Part shown: in pieces, positions 10,780 through 19,602 of the stretch | Position numbering within the stretch: the first letter of the stretch is position 1 | Layout of the letters: each line of letters begins with the position of its first letter | Source of the DNA: Nephrocerus scutellatus | Lineage: Eukaryota; Arthropoda; Insecta; Diptera; Pipunculidae | Direction: 5' to 3' | NCBI GenBank assembly: GCA_947095585.1 | Contig: OX352763.1 | Coordinates: 61,041,016 to 61,105,015 of the forward strand | Length of the DNA: 64,000 bases | Notes under the pieces: model-generated | The model's database searches: none | Told to the model about the DNA's origin: nothing | Seen by the model: only the letters and a program-made list of their open reading frames with translations | Translations under genes and position numbers: made by a program

Positions 10780-11420
10780 AGGACAAAGATACGACTATAA
10801 GACTTGTTCTTTTGGAAATTCTGGAATATGGTCATTATGGTCTGGAGTTTTTGGAACAAAGTAATTTCTAAAGCGGTTCTAGTGAAATTCGGTATGTAGG
10901 ACTAAGATGCGACTATAAGACCTGTTCCTATGGAATTCTGGAATATGGTCATTGTGGTGTGCAATTTCGGGCACAAAGCAATTTCTCAAGCGATTGGCAT
11001 GAAATTCGGTATGTAGGAATAAGATGCGATCACAAGACTTGTTCCCATGAAAATTCTGTAGTATTGTCATTATGGTCTGGAATTTCAGGAACAAAGCAAT
11101 TTCTCAAGTGATTCGCATTAAATTCGGTATATAGGCCTAAGATGCGATTACAAGACTTATTCTTATAGAAAGTCTGGAATTCTGTTCATTATGGTCTGGA
11201 ATTTCGGGAATAAAGCAATTTCTTCGCATGAAATTCGGTATGTAGGACTAAGATGCGATTATAAGACTTGTTCCTATGGAAATTCTGGAATATGGTCATT
11301 ATGGTATGGATTTTCGGGAACAAAGCAATTTTCAAGCTATTCTCATGAAATTTGTTATGTAGGACTAAGATGCGATTATAAGACTTGTTCCTATAAAAAT
11401 TCTGGAATACGGGTCTTTGT
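10780..11420 (+). repeat. Satellite of about 117 bp, six diverged units
   Basis: About six tandem units of 110-118 bp can be aligned by the phrases GGTATGTAGGACTAAGATGC, AAGACTTGTTCCTATGG and TCATTATGGTCTGGA. Unit starts lie near 10780, 10891, 11007, 11124, 11237 and 11355. Units differ by scattered substitutions and small indels. Open frames across it are by-products of the repeat. Related copies occur at 51361-51557 and 56452-56660. Confidence 0.85.
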
Positions 11421-11761
11421 AAAAATTGGGTTTATATTGTCCCAACGAGCACCGATGTTCCTTAATTGGACCTCAACTAGTCTTGGCTATCGCGCCTTTG
11501 ACTTTAACCTTTAGGCTGTTTCCTGCACCCAAGGTGGGATTCCAATATTTCTTTAGGAGCTAAAAGAGAATGTTCCCGTTGCGTAAGGCTCGCAAGCCCA
11601 ATAAAACGTTCAGTTCAACTGCCGAGATCGTAGTCATCTTTATTATGAAATCGGGGTCTTATTTAAAGTCCAAAGACTCTAATACGTGTGAATAATACAA
11701 TGTGAATATCTATTAATACATAAAAATCGTACAATACTAAAATCTACCAATGTACACAAGT
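11421..11761. other. Unassigned intergenic sequence
   Basis: No coding region or known repeat is recognised. The text around 11600 (AATAAAACGTTCAG) could be the polyadenylation region of an old LTR, but there is no partner copy to prove it. Confidence 0.3.
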
Positions 11762-12160
11762 CTGTATCGCTTCTGACCTATACTCCACATTGTATTGTGC
11801 CTTGTCAGCATTTTTGCATTAGTACTTTGGGCAATAATCCGCATACTATAAGCTTTCGGTCGTTTGCCTATTTGGCTGATGTGACATATGACATAAACAA
11901 ACGACCTAATTTATATATCCGTACTTTTATTGCATGCTCAATCAGCGCAATGCGTTGTGAGGGTAAATGATCGACAGCGTTTAACGATCAGTGATCGCTT
12001 ATTTATTATGCATAATAAGCATATATGTCATAAACAAACGTCCGCTGATCGCGCCTCGTTGCGTTGTAATTACTTTGTATTTATTGTGTGGTTCATATGC
12101 AGAAGGCATTGCGAGGATTACTTTGAATTATTTGTGTGGTTTATATTGGCATCCTTTCAC
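11762..12160 (+). repeat. Dispersed repeat R400, copy 1
   Basis: This segment of about 400 bp recurs at 51011-51360 with many substitutions and indels but clear colinearity, from CTGTATCGCTTCTGACC to TTTATATTGGCATCC. The phrase CATAAACAAACG occurs twice inside it. No coding capacity. In both places it lies close to the 117-bp satellite, which suggests that the two belong to one compound repeat, perhaps an LTR or a non-autonomous transposon. Confidence 0.75.
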
Positions 12161-12524
12161 ACCACCTTTACTGGGGGAATAATAAGGAATCAGGACACAT
12201 CTTCAGGATTTCTTCTTTTTAGGCGCCACTTGTGTATTGATTTCTGGTTTGATTATCTTTCCTCTTTATAATATCTTTGATATTAATATTTTGTTTTGTT
12301 GTAAAAATTGTTACGTTAATTTGGAGGAGTACAAATCGTAAACAAAATTTTGTTGTTATTTTAGATATTATAATATTTCTCTTAAAAAAAACTTTTAAAA
12401 CTATGTTGTAAGTCTAGAAATTATTATTTTTAAACTATCTATATATTTTTTTAAATGCTATATATTGTTTTTCCCTAAATTATACATATTTTAATGGAAA
12501 TTATACATGTATTTTTCTTAAATT
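12161..12524. other. AT-rich flank of the array, ending in AATT target duplication
   Basis: No gene seen. The last four bases, AATT at 12521-12524, match the AATT at 48805-48808 on the other side of the 36-kb array and are read as its target-site duplication. Confidence 0.6.
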
Positions 12525-13567
12525 TGTAACAGTCTTTTGCTCGGGTGACGCTCGCCGGTCACTCAGGGTTCTTTCTCCTTCTCGCTCGTCGTTACAAATT
12601 AAAAGATGGTTGGTTTTCGATATAAAATTACAATTTTTATTTCTTGATCTCTTAGTCTATACGTACTTACATATAAATATACTTAAATAAACTTACGATA
12701 CGTTGGTTTGTACGTACTCGGTACGGGGAAAACCAGGGGAACTTGATTGCAGCCGAGAGTATTCGACTGCGGAAAAGGGGGTTGATGGGCGGCTTCTGCT
12801 CTTTAAGTGGTTGCTACTAGAGCACACGAGCAGCGTTCTACGGAACAGCGCGGTATAGTGAATTACTATACGAGTAAGCAAGCGAGGTCCGGGGGATAGC
12901 TACCACACTGGGAGCAAGCGGACTGCTTAGTGTCTTGTAAATTACAATATAGCGATACTACCTGGTTTTACAACCTCGATCGTTCGCTATACTGCAATAG
13001 ACACAGTAAGTATGGGTGTACAACACAACAAAATTAGCCCGGTTTTACAACCTTGACAATTTTGTTATATTGACCTAGAAAAAGAAAGTACGAGTATATA
13101 ATGCAGCACAGTTGTCTGGTTTTGCAACCTCGGCAACGTGTTACATTAATATGACTCGGCTAGCCTTGTCACCAAAAAAAGGGGCTGTTCGTGGAGAACA
13201 GTAGTCAGCGAAAAGCTGTCGGTAAAGGGGGAATTTGCTGTGAACCACAACGCTTTCTTCCCTTTGAGTAGGTATAGCTGCCTTGCCGCAGTATAGTCTA
13301 CTCTCGAATAGATTTTACTACCGTGCCGTAGTATGTTCTATTCTAATTTTTGTTGATTGATTGGAGCATATAAGTGTGTCTTAATAGTTGAATTCCTTGG
13401 GAATTTTGTTTTCACCCTTTTTGGAAAAATTATTTGATTATAAATAATATCATTGATAAATTTCTATCATTCATTGGGCGAAAAACCCTTTTCCCGCAAA
13501 AAATAACTGCATACCGACCGAGTACACTCGTATTGCGCTAAATTGATATAATGCAAAATAGGTTAAT
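12525..13567 (-). repeat. Array LTR 1 (right end truncated)
   Basis: Starts TGTAACAGTC right after the AATT duplication. It lacks its U3 end: after GGTTAAT at 13567 the sequence jumps to the GGGG-T(n) tract, deleting the last 100 bp or so and the polypurine tract. It is the outermost 3' LTR of the array. Confidence 0.9.
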
Positions 13568-14361
13568 GGGGGTTTTTTTTTTTTTTTTTTTTTTATATAC
13601 TGGTTGGATAAGTATAACTTATAACTATTATCGGTTTGTTTATATATCTATATATGTATATGTATATATCTGGTATTTTAAAGTAAAAAATGTTTATACA
13701 TAAAAAAATTTTCTCATATGGTGTGGTCACTTATTTTTTTCTGGTATATTTGGGGTGGTCTGCGACCTTTATTGTCTCGTGCCGACACCTATATGAGTTA
13801 CAAAAAGATGTGTGTGTATTTCAAAAAAACTGTGGGTGGGTTTATTTTTTTCTTTCTTTCTTTTTTTTCCCCCATTTAATAGTAATATGCTTAAGTTTAT
13901 GTCTAGTGATAATAGTTCCATTTATACAGGGTTTCTCTTTTTTTTTTGTGTGTGTGTTTTGTTGTGTTTTTTTTTTCTTTGTGTTTTTCTTTTCTGTGGT
14001 TTTGTATTTTTTTTTTTTTTTGTCTTTTTTTTTTTGAGCAAAAGTAACAATCGGTAATAAGTAGTTTAATAGTTTAATAAGTATGATAATAGTAATAAGT
14101 GTGATAATAGTAGTAAGTATTGTAATTTATAATAGTAATAAGTAGGTTTAATTAATAGTAATAAGTATAATAGTAGTAAGTAGAAAAATATATAGTAGTA
14201 ATAAGTATGATAATAGTATAAGTAGAAATAATAAGTAGAGTAATAAGTAATAAGTATGATAATAACAAAAAGATTTTATAATAAAAATATATGAACAGAA
14301 GGAATGCTGTCTTCTAATTGCTGTCTTTTAATTGTTGTTAATATTGCTGGGCTGGTGGGCG
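13568..14361 (-). other. Unit 1 low-complexity 3' region
   Basis: Non-coding. It has long T runs (13574-13594 and several at 13850-14040), a TATATG stretch, and from 14050 a degenerate TAATAAGTATGATAATAG repeat of about 230 bp. No protease, RT or integrase motif in any frame. Plus-strand frames of about 115 aa here are driven by T runs and are not called. Confidence 0.7.
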
Positions 14362-15567
14362 TCATCTTGGATGATACGATGGTGTGACATTGCTGGTGTG
14401 CGACGGGTATAAATGTGTTACATCGCTGGCCACTGGTTGATACGATGGTGTGACATTGCTGGTGTGCGACGGGTATATTGTATTATTTGCCATTAGATCT
14501 AGTGGCAGAATTGGTCGAGCGGACTGGATGGGCAGATGCTGTGATGTGGCTACGGGTTGCGGTGCTGGTTGACTGTATTGTACTTGTGGACGAAATGGCA
14601 GTGCGGTAGAACGAAATGGTGGAACGGTGGGACGGAGTGGCAATGGCCGATTTTGCGGTTGAGTGAGTCGTGAGACAGGTTGTTCTGCCATTAAACATTC
14701 GAAATCTTCGATCAGGATGGTTAACTCGGACAACGTGCTGAACTCCCTTCGCTTGATGTAATGCCGGTAGTCGGGTCGCAGATTGTCATAAATTCTATCG
14801 AGTTTCTCTTCAGCGGTCATGGTGGTATGCCATCGCATCAGGGCTTGAATCGATGTGAGAAATTCTTTGCCCTTTTCTCGGTGGTTTTGTGTACGACTCC
14901 GAATGCGATCCAGTAGTTGGGTGTAGAAACGTGGTGGTAAAAAAAAGCGGCGCAGTTCTTCGCTAAATGCTTTCCAATTAACTAATAGCTCTTTGCTATT
15001 CCGGTACCACACCAACGCGTTCCCTTTCAGCAACTCGGGAAGAGTCCGGACGATGCGATCGAGAGGTACTTGATAACACTCGGCCAATTCTTCAACACGT
15101 TCCAAGAACTCCAGTGCATTATTTGTACCGCCGTCGTACCTCACATTCCATTTTCGTAATTTGTCCATTATGTCTGCGTCGGATAATCGGTATGCGAAAG
15201 TTGGTGAAGAGCGCGCATCTACTGCTTGTGCGGTACTTGCATCTACTTCTGCGTACATCCTGGGCGAGGTTTCGTAAATCTGACTAGTCGGCTGTGCTAC
15301 GCGCAATTCCTCTTTCATTTCGGTTTTCTTCTGTGAAGTACCTGTATCTACTTCTGGGTAGATGATGGCCGGTATTTCGCTTCCTTTTTTGGTCGGGGTT
15401 AATTTTTCGGTTGGTTTCGTTGTTTTGATCTCAGCGCTTAACCTTTTCCGTAGTTCATCAACAGTGCCTGTGGAGTCGATGCCACGACGCTCCAACTCGT
15501 TGACTAGTTCTTCTTTGCGGAGAGAGTACACCGCAGAGGCATTAATCTCAGGCTCTAGTGTAGCCAT
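14362..15567 (-). CDS. SAP-domain Gag protein, unit 1
   Basis: Intact 401-codon ORF with ATG at 15567. Domains: residues 14-47 form a SAP motif (LRKEELVNELERRGIDSTG..VDELRKRL pattern), a helix-turn-helix that binds AT-rich DNA or RNA in host proteins. Residues 48-130 are a charged linker with two related YxEVDxxTxQ phrases. Residues 139-290 resemble the capsid core of Ty3/gypsy Gag (WNVRYDGG, FLERVEELA, NALVWYRNS, RRFFLPPRF, RTQNHREKGKEFL). Residues 295-350 are proline/arginine/glutamine-rich. The tail has two copies of a 22-residue repeat (YPSHTSNVTPSY). There is no CCHC knuckle and no pol behind it. Carries S95 and A151, shared only with unit 5. It probably forms particles around the element RNA; nucleic-acid binding may be done by SAP and the basic tail. 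Function is inferred from domain likeness. Confidence 0.85.
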   Translation of the reverse strand: MATLEPEINASAVYSLRKEELVNELERRGIDSTGTVDELRKRLSAEIKTTKPTEKLTPTKKGSEIPAIIYPEVDTGTSQKKTEMKEELRVAQPTSQIYETSPRMYAEVDASTAQAVDARSSPTFAYRLSDADIMDKLRKWNVRYDGGTNNALEFLERVEELAECYQVPLDRIVRTLPELLKGNALVWYRNSKELLVNWKAFSEELRRFFLPPRFYTQLLDRIRSRTQNHREKGKEFLTSIQALMRWHTTMTAEEKLDRIYDNLRPDYRHYIKRREFSTLSELTILIEDFECLMAEQPVSRLTQPQNRPLPLRPTVPPFRSTALPFRPQVQYSQPAPQPVATSQHLPIQSARPILPLDLMANNTIYPSHTSNVTPSYQPVASDVTHLYPSHTSNVTPSYHPR

Positions 15568-15973
15568 TTGAAAGGTAGATGTGTTTAATTTCTGAATTTG
15601 GACACTCCCCGGTTGGTGTTCAGTCTATTGTCAGTGGTGACGCCTTCACCAATAAATTGTTACACCAATCTACTTTCAGCTACCTGGTGGGTGTCTCGGT
15701 TATCGGGTTGTCGGCTCGGGTATATATATATATATTTTATATGCTTAAATAGTTTCCAGTAGACGGTAATACGATTTTTTTTTCTAATCGTATGGTATTT
15801 TAGGCTTGTCTAGCTGCTGGTTGGACGGTGATACAACTATTCTAGTTGTCTGGTATTATATGCTTATCTAATACATATGCTTATCTAATTTCTGGTCGGA
15901 CGGTGATACGACTATTCTAGTCGTCCCTGCTCGGGCGCCAAATTTGTAACAGTCCCTGCTCGGGCGCCAAATT
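15568..15973 (-). promoter_or_regulatory. Unit 1 leader with three stem-loops and two primer-binding sites
   Basis: Primer site TGGCGCCCGAGCAGGGAC (tRNA-Lys type) occurs at 15952-15969 and again at 15923-15940 on the minus strand, 29 bp apart; the repeated 29 bp includes the LTR end CTGTTACA and AATT. The leader then has perfect inverted repeats: ACGACTA/TAGTCGT (15908-15914/15918-15924), ACAACTA/TAGTTGT (15833-15839/15843-15849) and ATACGATT/AATCGTAT (15769-15776/15786-15793), each beside an ACGGT(g/a)AT phrase on the plus strand. A structured packaging or translation signal is possible. Confidence 0.8.
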
Positions 15974-17112
15974 TGTAACAGTCTTTTGCTCGGGTGACGC
16001 TCGCCGGTCACCCAGGGTTCTTTCTCCTTCTCGCTCGTCATTACAAATTAAAAGATGGTTGGTTTTCGATATAAAATTACAATTTTTATTTCTTGATCTC
16101 TAAGTCTATACGTACTTACATATAAATATACTTAAATAAACTTACGATACGTTGGTTTGTACGTACTCGGTACGGGGAAAACCAGGGGAACTTGATTGCA
16201 GCCGAGAGTATTCGACTGCGGAAAAGGGGGTTGATGGGCGGCTTCTGCTCTTTAAGTGGTTGCTACTAGAGCACACGAGCAGCGTTCTACGGAACAGCGC
16301 GGTATAGTGAATTACTATACGAGTAAGCAAGCGAGATCCGGGGGATAGCTACCACACTGGGAGCAAGCGGACTGCTTAGTGTCTTGTAAATTACAATATA
16401 GCGATACTGCCTGGTTTTACAACCTCGATCGTTCGCTATACTGCAATAGACACAGTAAGTATGGGTGTACAACACAACAAAATTAGCCCGGTTTTACAAC
16501 CTTGACAATTTTGTTATATTGACCTAGACAAAGAAAGTACGAGTATATAATGCAGCACAGTTGTCTGGTTTTGCAACCTCGGCAACGTGTTACATTAATA
16601 TGACTCGGCTAGCCTTGTCACCAAAAAAAGGGGCTGTTCGTGGAGAACAGTAGTCAGCGAAAAGCTGTCGGTAAAGGGGGAATTTGCTGTGAACCACAAC
16701 GCTTTCTTCCCTTTGAGTAGGTATAGCTGCCTTGCCGCAGTATAGTCTACTCTCGAATAGATTTTACTACCGTGCCGTAGTATGTTCTATTCTAATTTTT
16801 GTTGATTGATTGGAGCATATAAGTGTGTCTTAATAGTTGAATTCCTTGGGAATTTTGTTTTCACCCTTTTTGGAAAAATTATTTGATTATAAATAATATC
16901 ATTGATAAATTTCTATCATTCATTGGGCGAAAAACCCTTTTCCCGCAAAAAATAACTGCATACCGACCGAGTACACTCGTATTGCGCTAACTTGATATAA
17001 TGCAAAATAGGTTAATTTTGCATTATATATCGAGTGACTGGGTTTTTTTTGTATAGCAATTACTTTAGACATATGGTTTGTAGCGAAGTGGTATTTAACC
17101 AACTACGTTACA
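15974..17112 (-). repeat. Array LTR 2 (1139 bp, reference copy for hairpins)
   Basis: Ends TGTAAC...GTTACA. On the minus strand AATAAA lies at 16090-16085, about 110 nt before the LTR end, and the polypurine tract GAAGTAGGGGGGGAA lies outside at 17127-17113. Inverted repeats (plus coordinates): 15992-15998/16007-16013; 16302-16308/16314-16320; 16397-16404/16433-16440; 16476-16484/16507-16515; 16556-16563/16583-16589; 16634-16639/16645-16650; 16715-16720/16747-16752; 16755-16761/16786-16792; 16840-16845/16849-16854; 16995-17008/17015-17028. Confidence 0.9.
16397..16589 (-). promoter_or_regulatory. Three phased LTR stem-loops with GNRA-type caps
   Basis: On the minus strand each unit has an inner GGTT-AACC stem closing a tetraloop: GTAA, GTAA and GCAA, all fitting GNRA in RNA. 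The inner stems start at 16413, 16490 and 16567 on the plus strand, exactly 77 bp apart. Outer stems differ in sequence but pair: TATAGCGA/TCGCTATA with 8x8 internal loop, AACAAAATT/AATTTTGTT with 5x5 loop, and CACAGTTG/CAACGTG with one bulged base. The set occurs in all ten LTRs. Units 5, 6 and 9 type LTRs carry G-to-A in the first stem. Role unknown; RNA structure is an inference from pairing. Confidence 0.7.
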
Positions 17113-17961
17113 TTCCCCCCCTACTTCGGGGTGCGAAAAAGTATAAGACACACTTATTGGCTAGCAATGGGGTTTTTTTTTTTTTTTTGTATATACTGGT
17201 TGGATAAGTATAACTTATAACTATTATCGGTTTGTTTATATATCTATATATGTATATGTATATATCTGGTATTTTAAAGTAAAAAATGTTTATACATAAA
17301 AAAAATTTCTCATATGGTGTGGTCACTTATTTTTTTCTGGTATATTTGGGGTGGTCTGCGACCTTTATTGTCTCGTGCCGACACCTATATGAGTTACAAA
17401 AAGATGTGTGTGTGTTTCAAAAAAACTGTGGGTGGGTTTATTTTTTTCTTTCTTTCTTTTTTTTTTCCCATTTAATAGTAATATGCTTAAGTTTATGTCT
17501 AGTGATAATAGTTCCATTTATACAGGGTTTCTCTTTTTTTTTTTGTGTGTGTGTTTTGTTGTGTTTTTTTTTTCTTTGTGTTTTTCTTTTCTGTGGTTTT
17601 GTATTTTTTTTTTTTTTTTTTTGTCTTTTTTTTTTGAGCAAAAGTAACAATCGGTAATAAGTAGTTTAATAGTTTAATAAGTATGATAATAGTAATAAGT
17701 GTGATAATAGTAGTAAGTATTGTAATTTATAATAGTAATAAGTAGGTTTAATTAATAGTAATAAGTATAATAGTAGTAAGTAGAAAAATATATAGTAGTA
17801 ATAAGTATGATAATAGTATAAGTAGAATTAATAAGTAGAGTAATAAGTAATAAGTATGATAATAACAAAAAGATTTTATAATAAAAATATATGAACAGAA
17901 GGAATGCTGTCTTCTAATTGCTGTCTTTTAATTGTTGTTAATGTTGCTGGGCTGGTGGGCG
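17113..17961 (-). other. Unit 2 low-complexity 3' region with polypurine tract
   Basis: Begins at the LTR with the polypurine tract (17113-17127), then T runs, TATATG repeats, and the TAATAAGTA-type repeat at about 17650-17870. No pol motifs. Confidence 0.7.
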
Positions 17962-19167
17962 TCATCTTGGATGATACGATGGTGTGACATTGCTGGTGTG
18001 CGACGGGTATAAATGTGTTACATCGCTGGCCACTGGTTGATACGATGGTGTGACATTGCTGGTGTGCGACGGGTATATTGTATTATTTGCCATTAGATCT
18101 AGTGGCAGAATTGGTCGAGCGGACTGGATGGGCAGATGCTGTGATGTGGCTACGGGTTGCGGTGCTGGTTGACTGTATTGTACTTGTGGACGAAATGGCA
18201 GTGCGGTAGAACGAAATGGTGGAACGGTGGGACGGAGTGGCAATGACCGATTTTGCGGTTGAGTGAGTCGTGAGACAGGTTGTTCTGCCATTAAACATTC
18301 GAAATCTTCGATCAGGATGGTTAACTCGGACAACGTGCTGAACTCCCTTCGCTTGATGTAATGCCGGTAGTCGGGTCGCAGATTGTCATAAATTCTATCG
18401 AGTTTCTCTTCAGCGGTCATGGTGGTATGCCATCGCATCAGGGCTTGAATCGATGTGAGAAATTCTTTGCCCTTTTCTCGGTGGTTTTGTGTACGACTCC
18501 GAATGCGATCCAGTAGTTGGGTGTAGAAACGTGGTGGTAAAAAAAAGCGGCGCAGTTCTTCGCTAAATGCTTTCCAATTAACTAATAGCTCTTTGCTATT
18601 CCGGTACCACACCAACGCGTTCCCTTTCAGCAACTCGGGAAGAGTCCGGACGATGCGATCGAGAGGTACTTGATAACACTCGGCCAATTCTTCAACACGT
18701 TCCAAGAACTCCAGTGGATTATTTGTACCGCCGTCGTACCTCACATTCCATTTTCGTAATTTGTCCATTATGTCTGCGTCGGATAATCGGTATGCGAAAG
18801 TTGGTGAAGAGCGCGCATCTACTGCTTGTGCGGTACTTGCATCTACTTCTGCGTACATCCTGGGCAAGGTTTCGTAAATCTGACCAGTCGGCTGTGCTAC
18901 GCGCAATTCCTCTTTCATTTCGGTTTTCTTCTGTGAAGTACCTGTATCTACTTCTGGGTAGATGATGGCCGGTATTTCGCTTCCTTTTTTGGTCGGGGTT
19001 AATTTTTCGGTTGGTTTCGTTGTTTTGATCTCAGCGCTTAACCTTTTCCGTAGTTCATCAACAGTGCCTGTGGAGTCGATGCCACGACGCTCCAACTCGT
19101 TGACTAGTTCTTCTTTGCGGAGAGAGTACACCGAAGAGGCATTAATCTCAGGCTCTAGTGTAGCCAT
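17962..19167 (-). CDS. SAP-domain Gag protein, unit 2
   Basis: Intact 401-codon ORF of the same architecture as unit 1 (SAP at 14-47, capsid core 139-290, proline-rich region, two 22-residue tail repeats). It has private changes A12S in front of the SAP motif, S101L, and P-to-S in the proline-rich region (QNRSLPL), and carries the common G95 and P151. It lies between LTR 2 (its 3' LTR) and LTR 3 (its 5' LTR, shortened by 386 bp). All differences are substitutions that keep the frame open, which fits either recency or selection for function. Confidence 0.85.
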   Translation of the reverse strand: MATLEPEINASSVYSLRKEELVNELERRGIDSTGTVDELRKRLSAEIKTTKPTEKLTPTKKGSEIPAIIYPEVDTGTSQKKTEMKEELRVAQPTGQIYETLPRMYAEVDASTAQAVDARSSPTFAYRLSDADIMDKLRKWNVRYDGGTNNPLEFLERVEELAECYQVPLDRIVRTLPELLKGNALVWYRNSKELLVNWKAFSEELRRFFLPPRFYTQLLDRIRSRTQNHREKGKEFLTSIQALMRWHTTMTAEEKLDRIYDNLRPDYRHYIKRREFSTLSELTILIEDFECLMAEQPVSRLTQPQNRSLPLRPTVPPFRSTALPFRPQVQYSQPAPQPVATSQHLPIQSARPILPLDLMANNTIYPSHTSNVTPSYQPVASDVTHLYPSHTSNVTPSYHPR

Positions 19168-19602
19168 TTGAAAGGTAGATGTGTTTAATTTCTGAATTTG
19201 GACACTCCCCGGTTGGTGTTCAGTCTATTGTCAGTGGTGACGCCTTCACCAATAAATTGTTACACCAATCTACTTTCAGCTACCTGGTGGGTGTCTCGGT
19301 TATCGGGTTGTCGGCTCGGGTATATATATATATATTTTATATGCTTAAATAGTTTCCAGTAGACGGTAATACGATTTTTTTTTCTAATCGTATGGTATTT
19401 TAGGCTTGTCTAGCTGCTGGTTGGACGGTGATACAACTATTCTAGTTGTCTGGTATTATATGCTTATCTAATACATATGCTTATCTAATTTCTGGTCGGA
19501 CGGTGATACGACTATTCTAGTCGTCCCTGCTCGGGCGCCAAATTTGTAACAGTCCCTGCTCGGGCGCCAAATTTGTAACAGTCCCTGCTCGGGCGCCAAA
19601 TT
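19168..19602 (-). promoter_or_regulatory. Unit 2 leader, three primer-binding sites
   Basis: Same three leader stem-loops as unit 1. The 29-bp block with the primer site is present three times (18-nt sites at 19523-19540, 19552-19569 and 19581-19598). Confidence 0.8.

Noticed and set aside
10879..11514. ORFs across the 117-bp satellite
   Set aside because: Translations only repeat the satellite unit and break at each indel.
12693..12881. Minus-strand 62-aa ORF repeated in most LTRs
   Set aside because: Lies in the LTR over hairpin sequences, no domain likeness, interrupted in LTRs 4 and 8 by a substitution. Probably chance.
13690..14057. Plus-strand hydrophobic ORFs of 62-123 aa repeated in every array unit
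   Set aside because: They are made mostly of phenylalanine from T runs, differ in frame between copies as run lengths change, and lie antisense to the gag transcript. No codon-level conservation beyond DNA identity.
15362..15571. Plus-strand ORFs of 69 and 83 aa opposite gag in each unit
   Set aside because: Antisense shadows of the gag reading frame.
15923..15973. CRISPR-like short direct repeats at LTR joints
   Set aside because: The 29-bp repeats are contiguous without spacers and contain a primer-binding site; the genome is eukaryotic.
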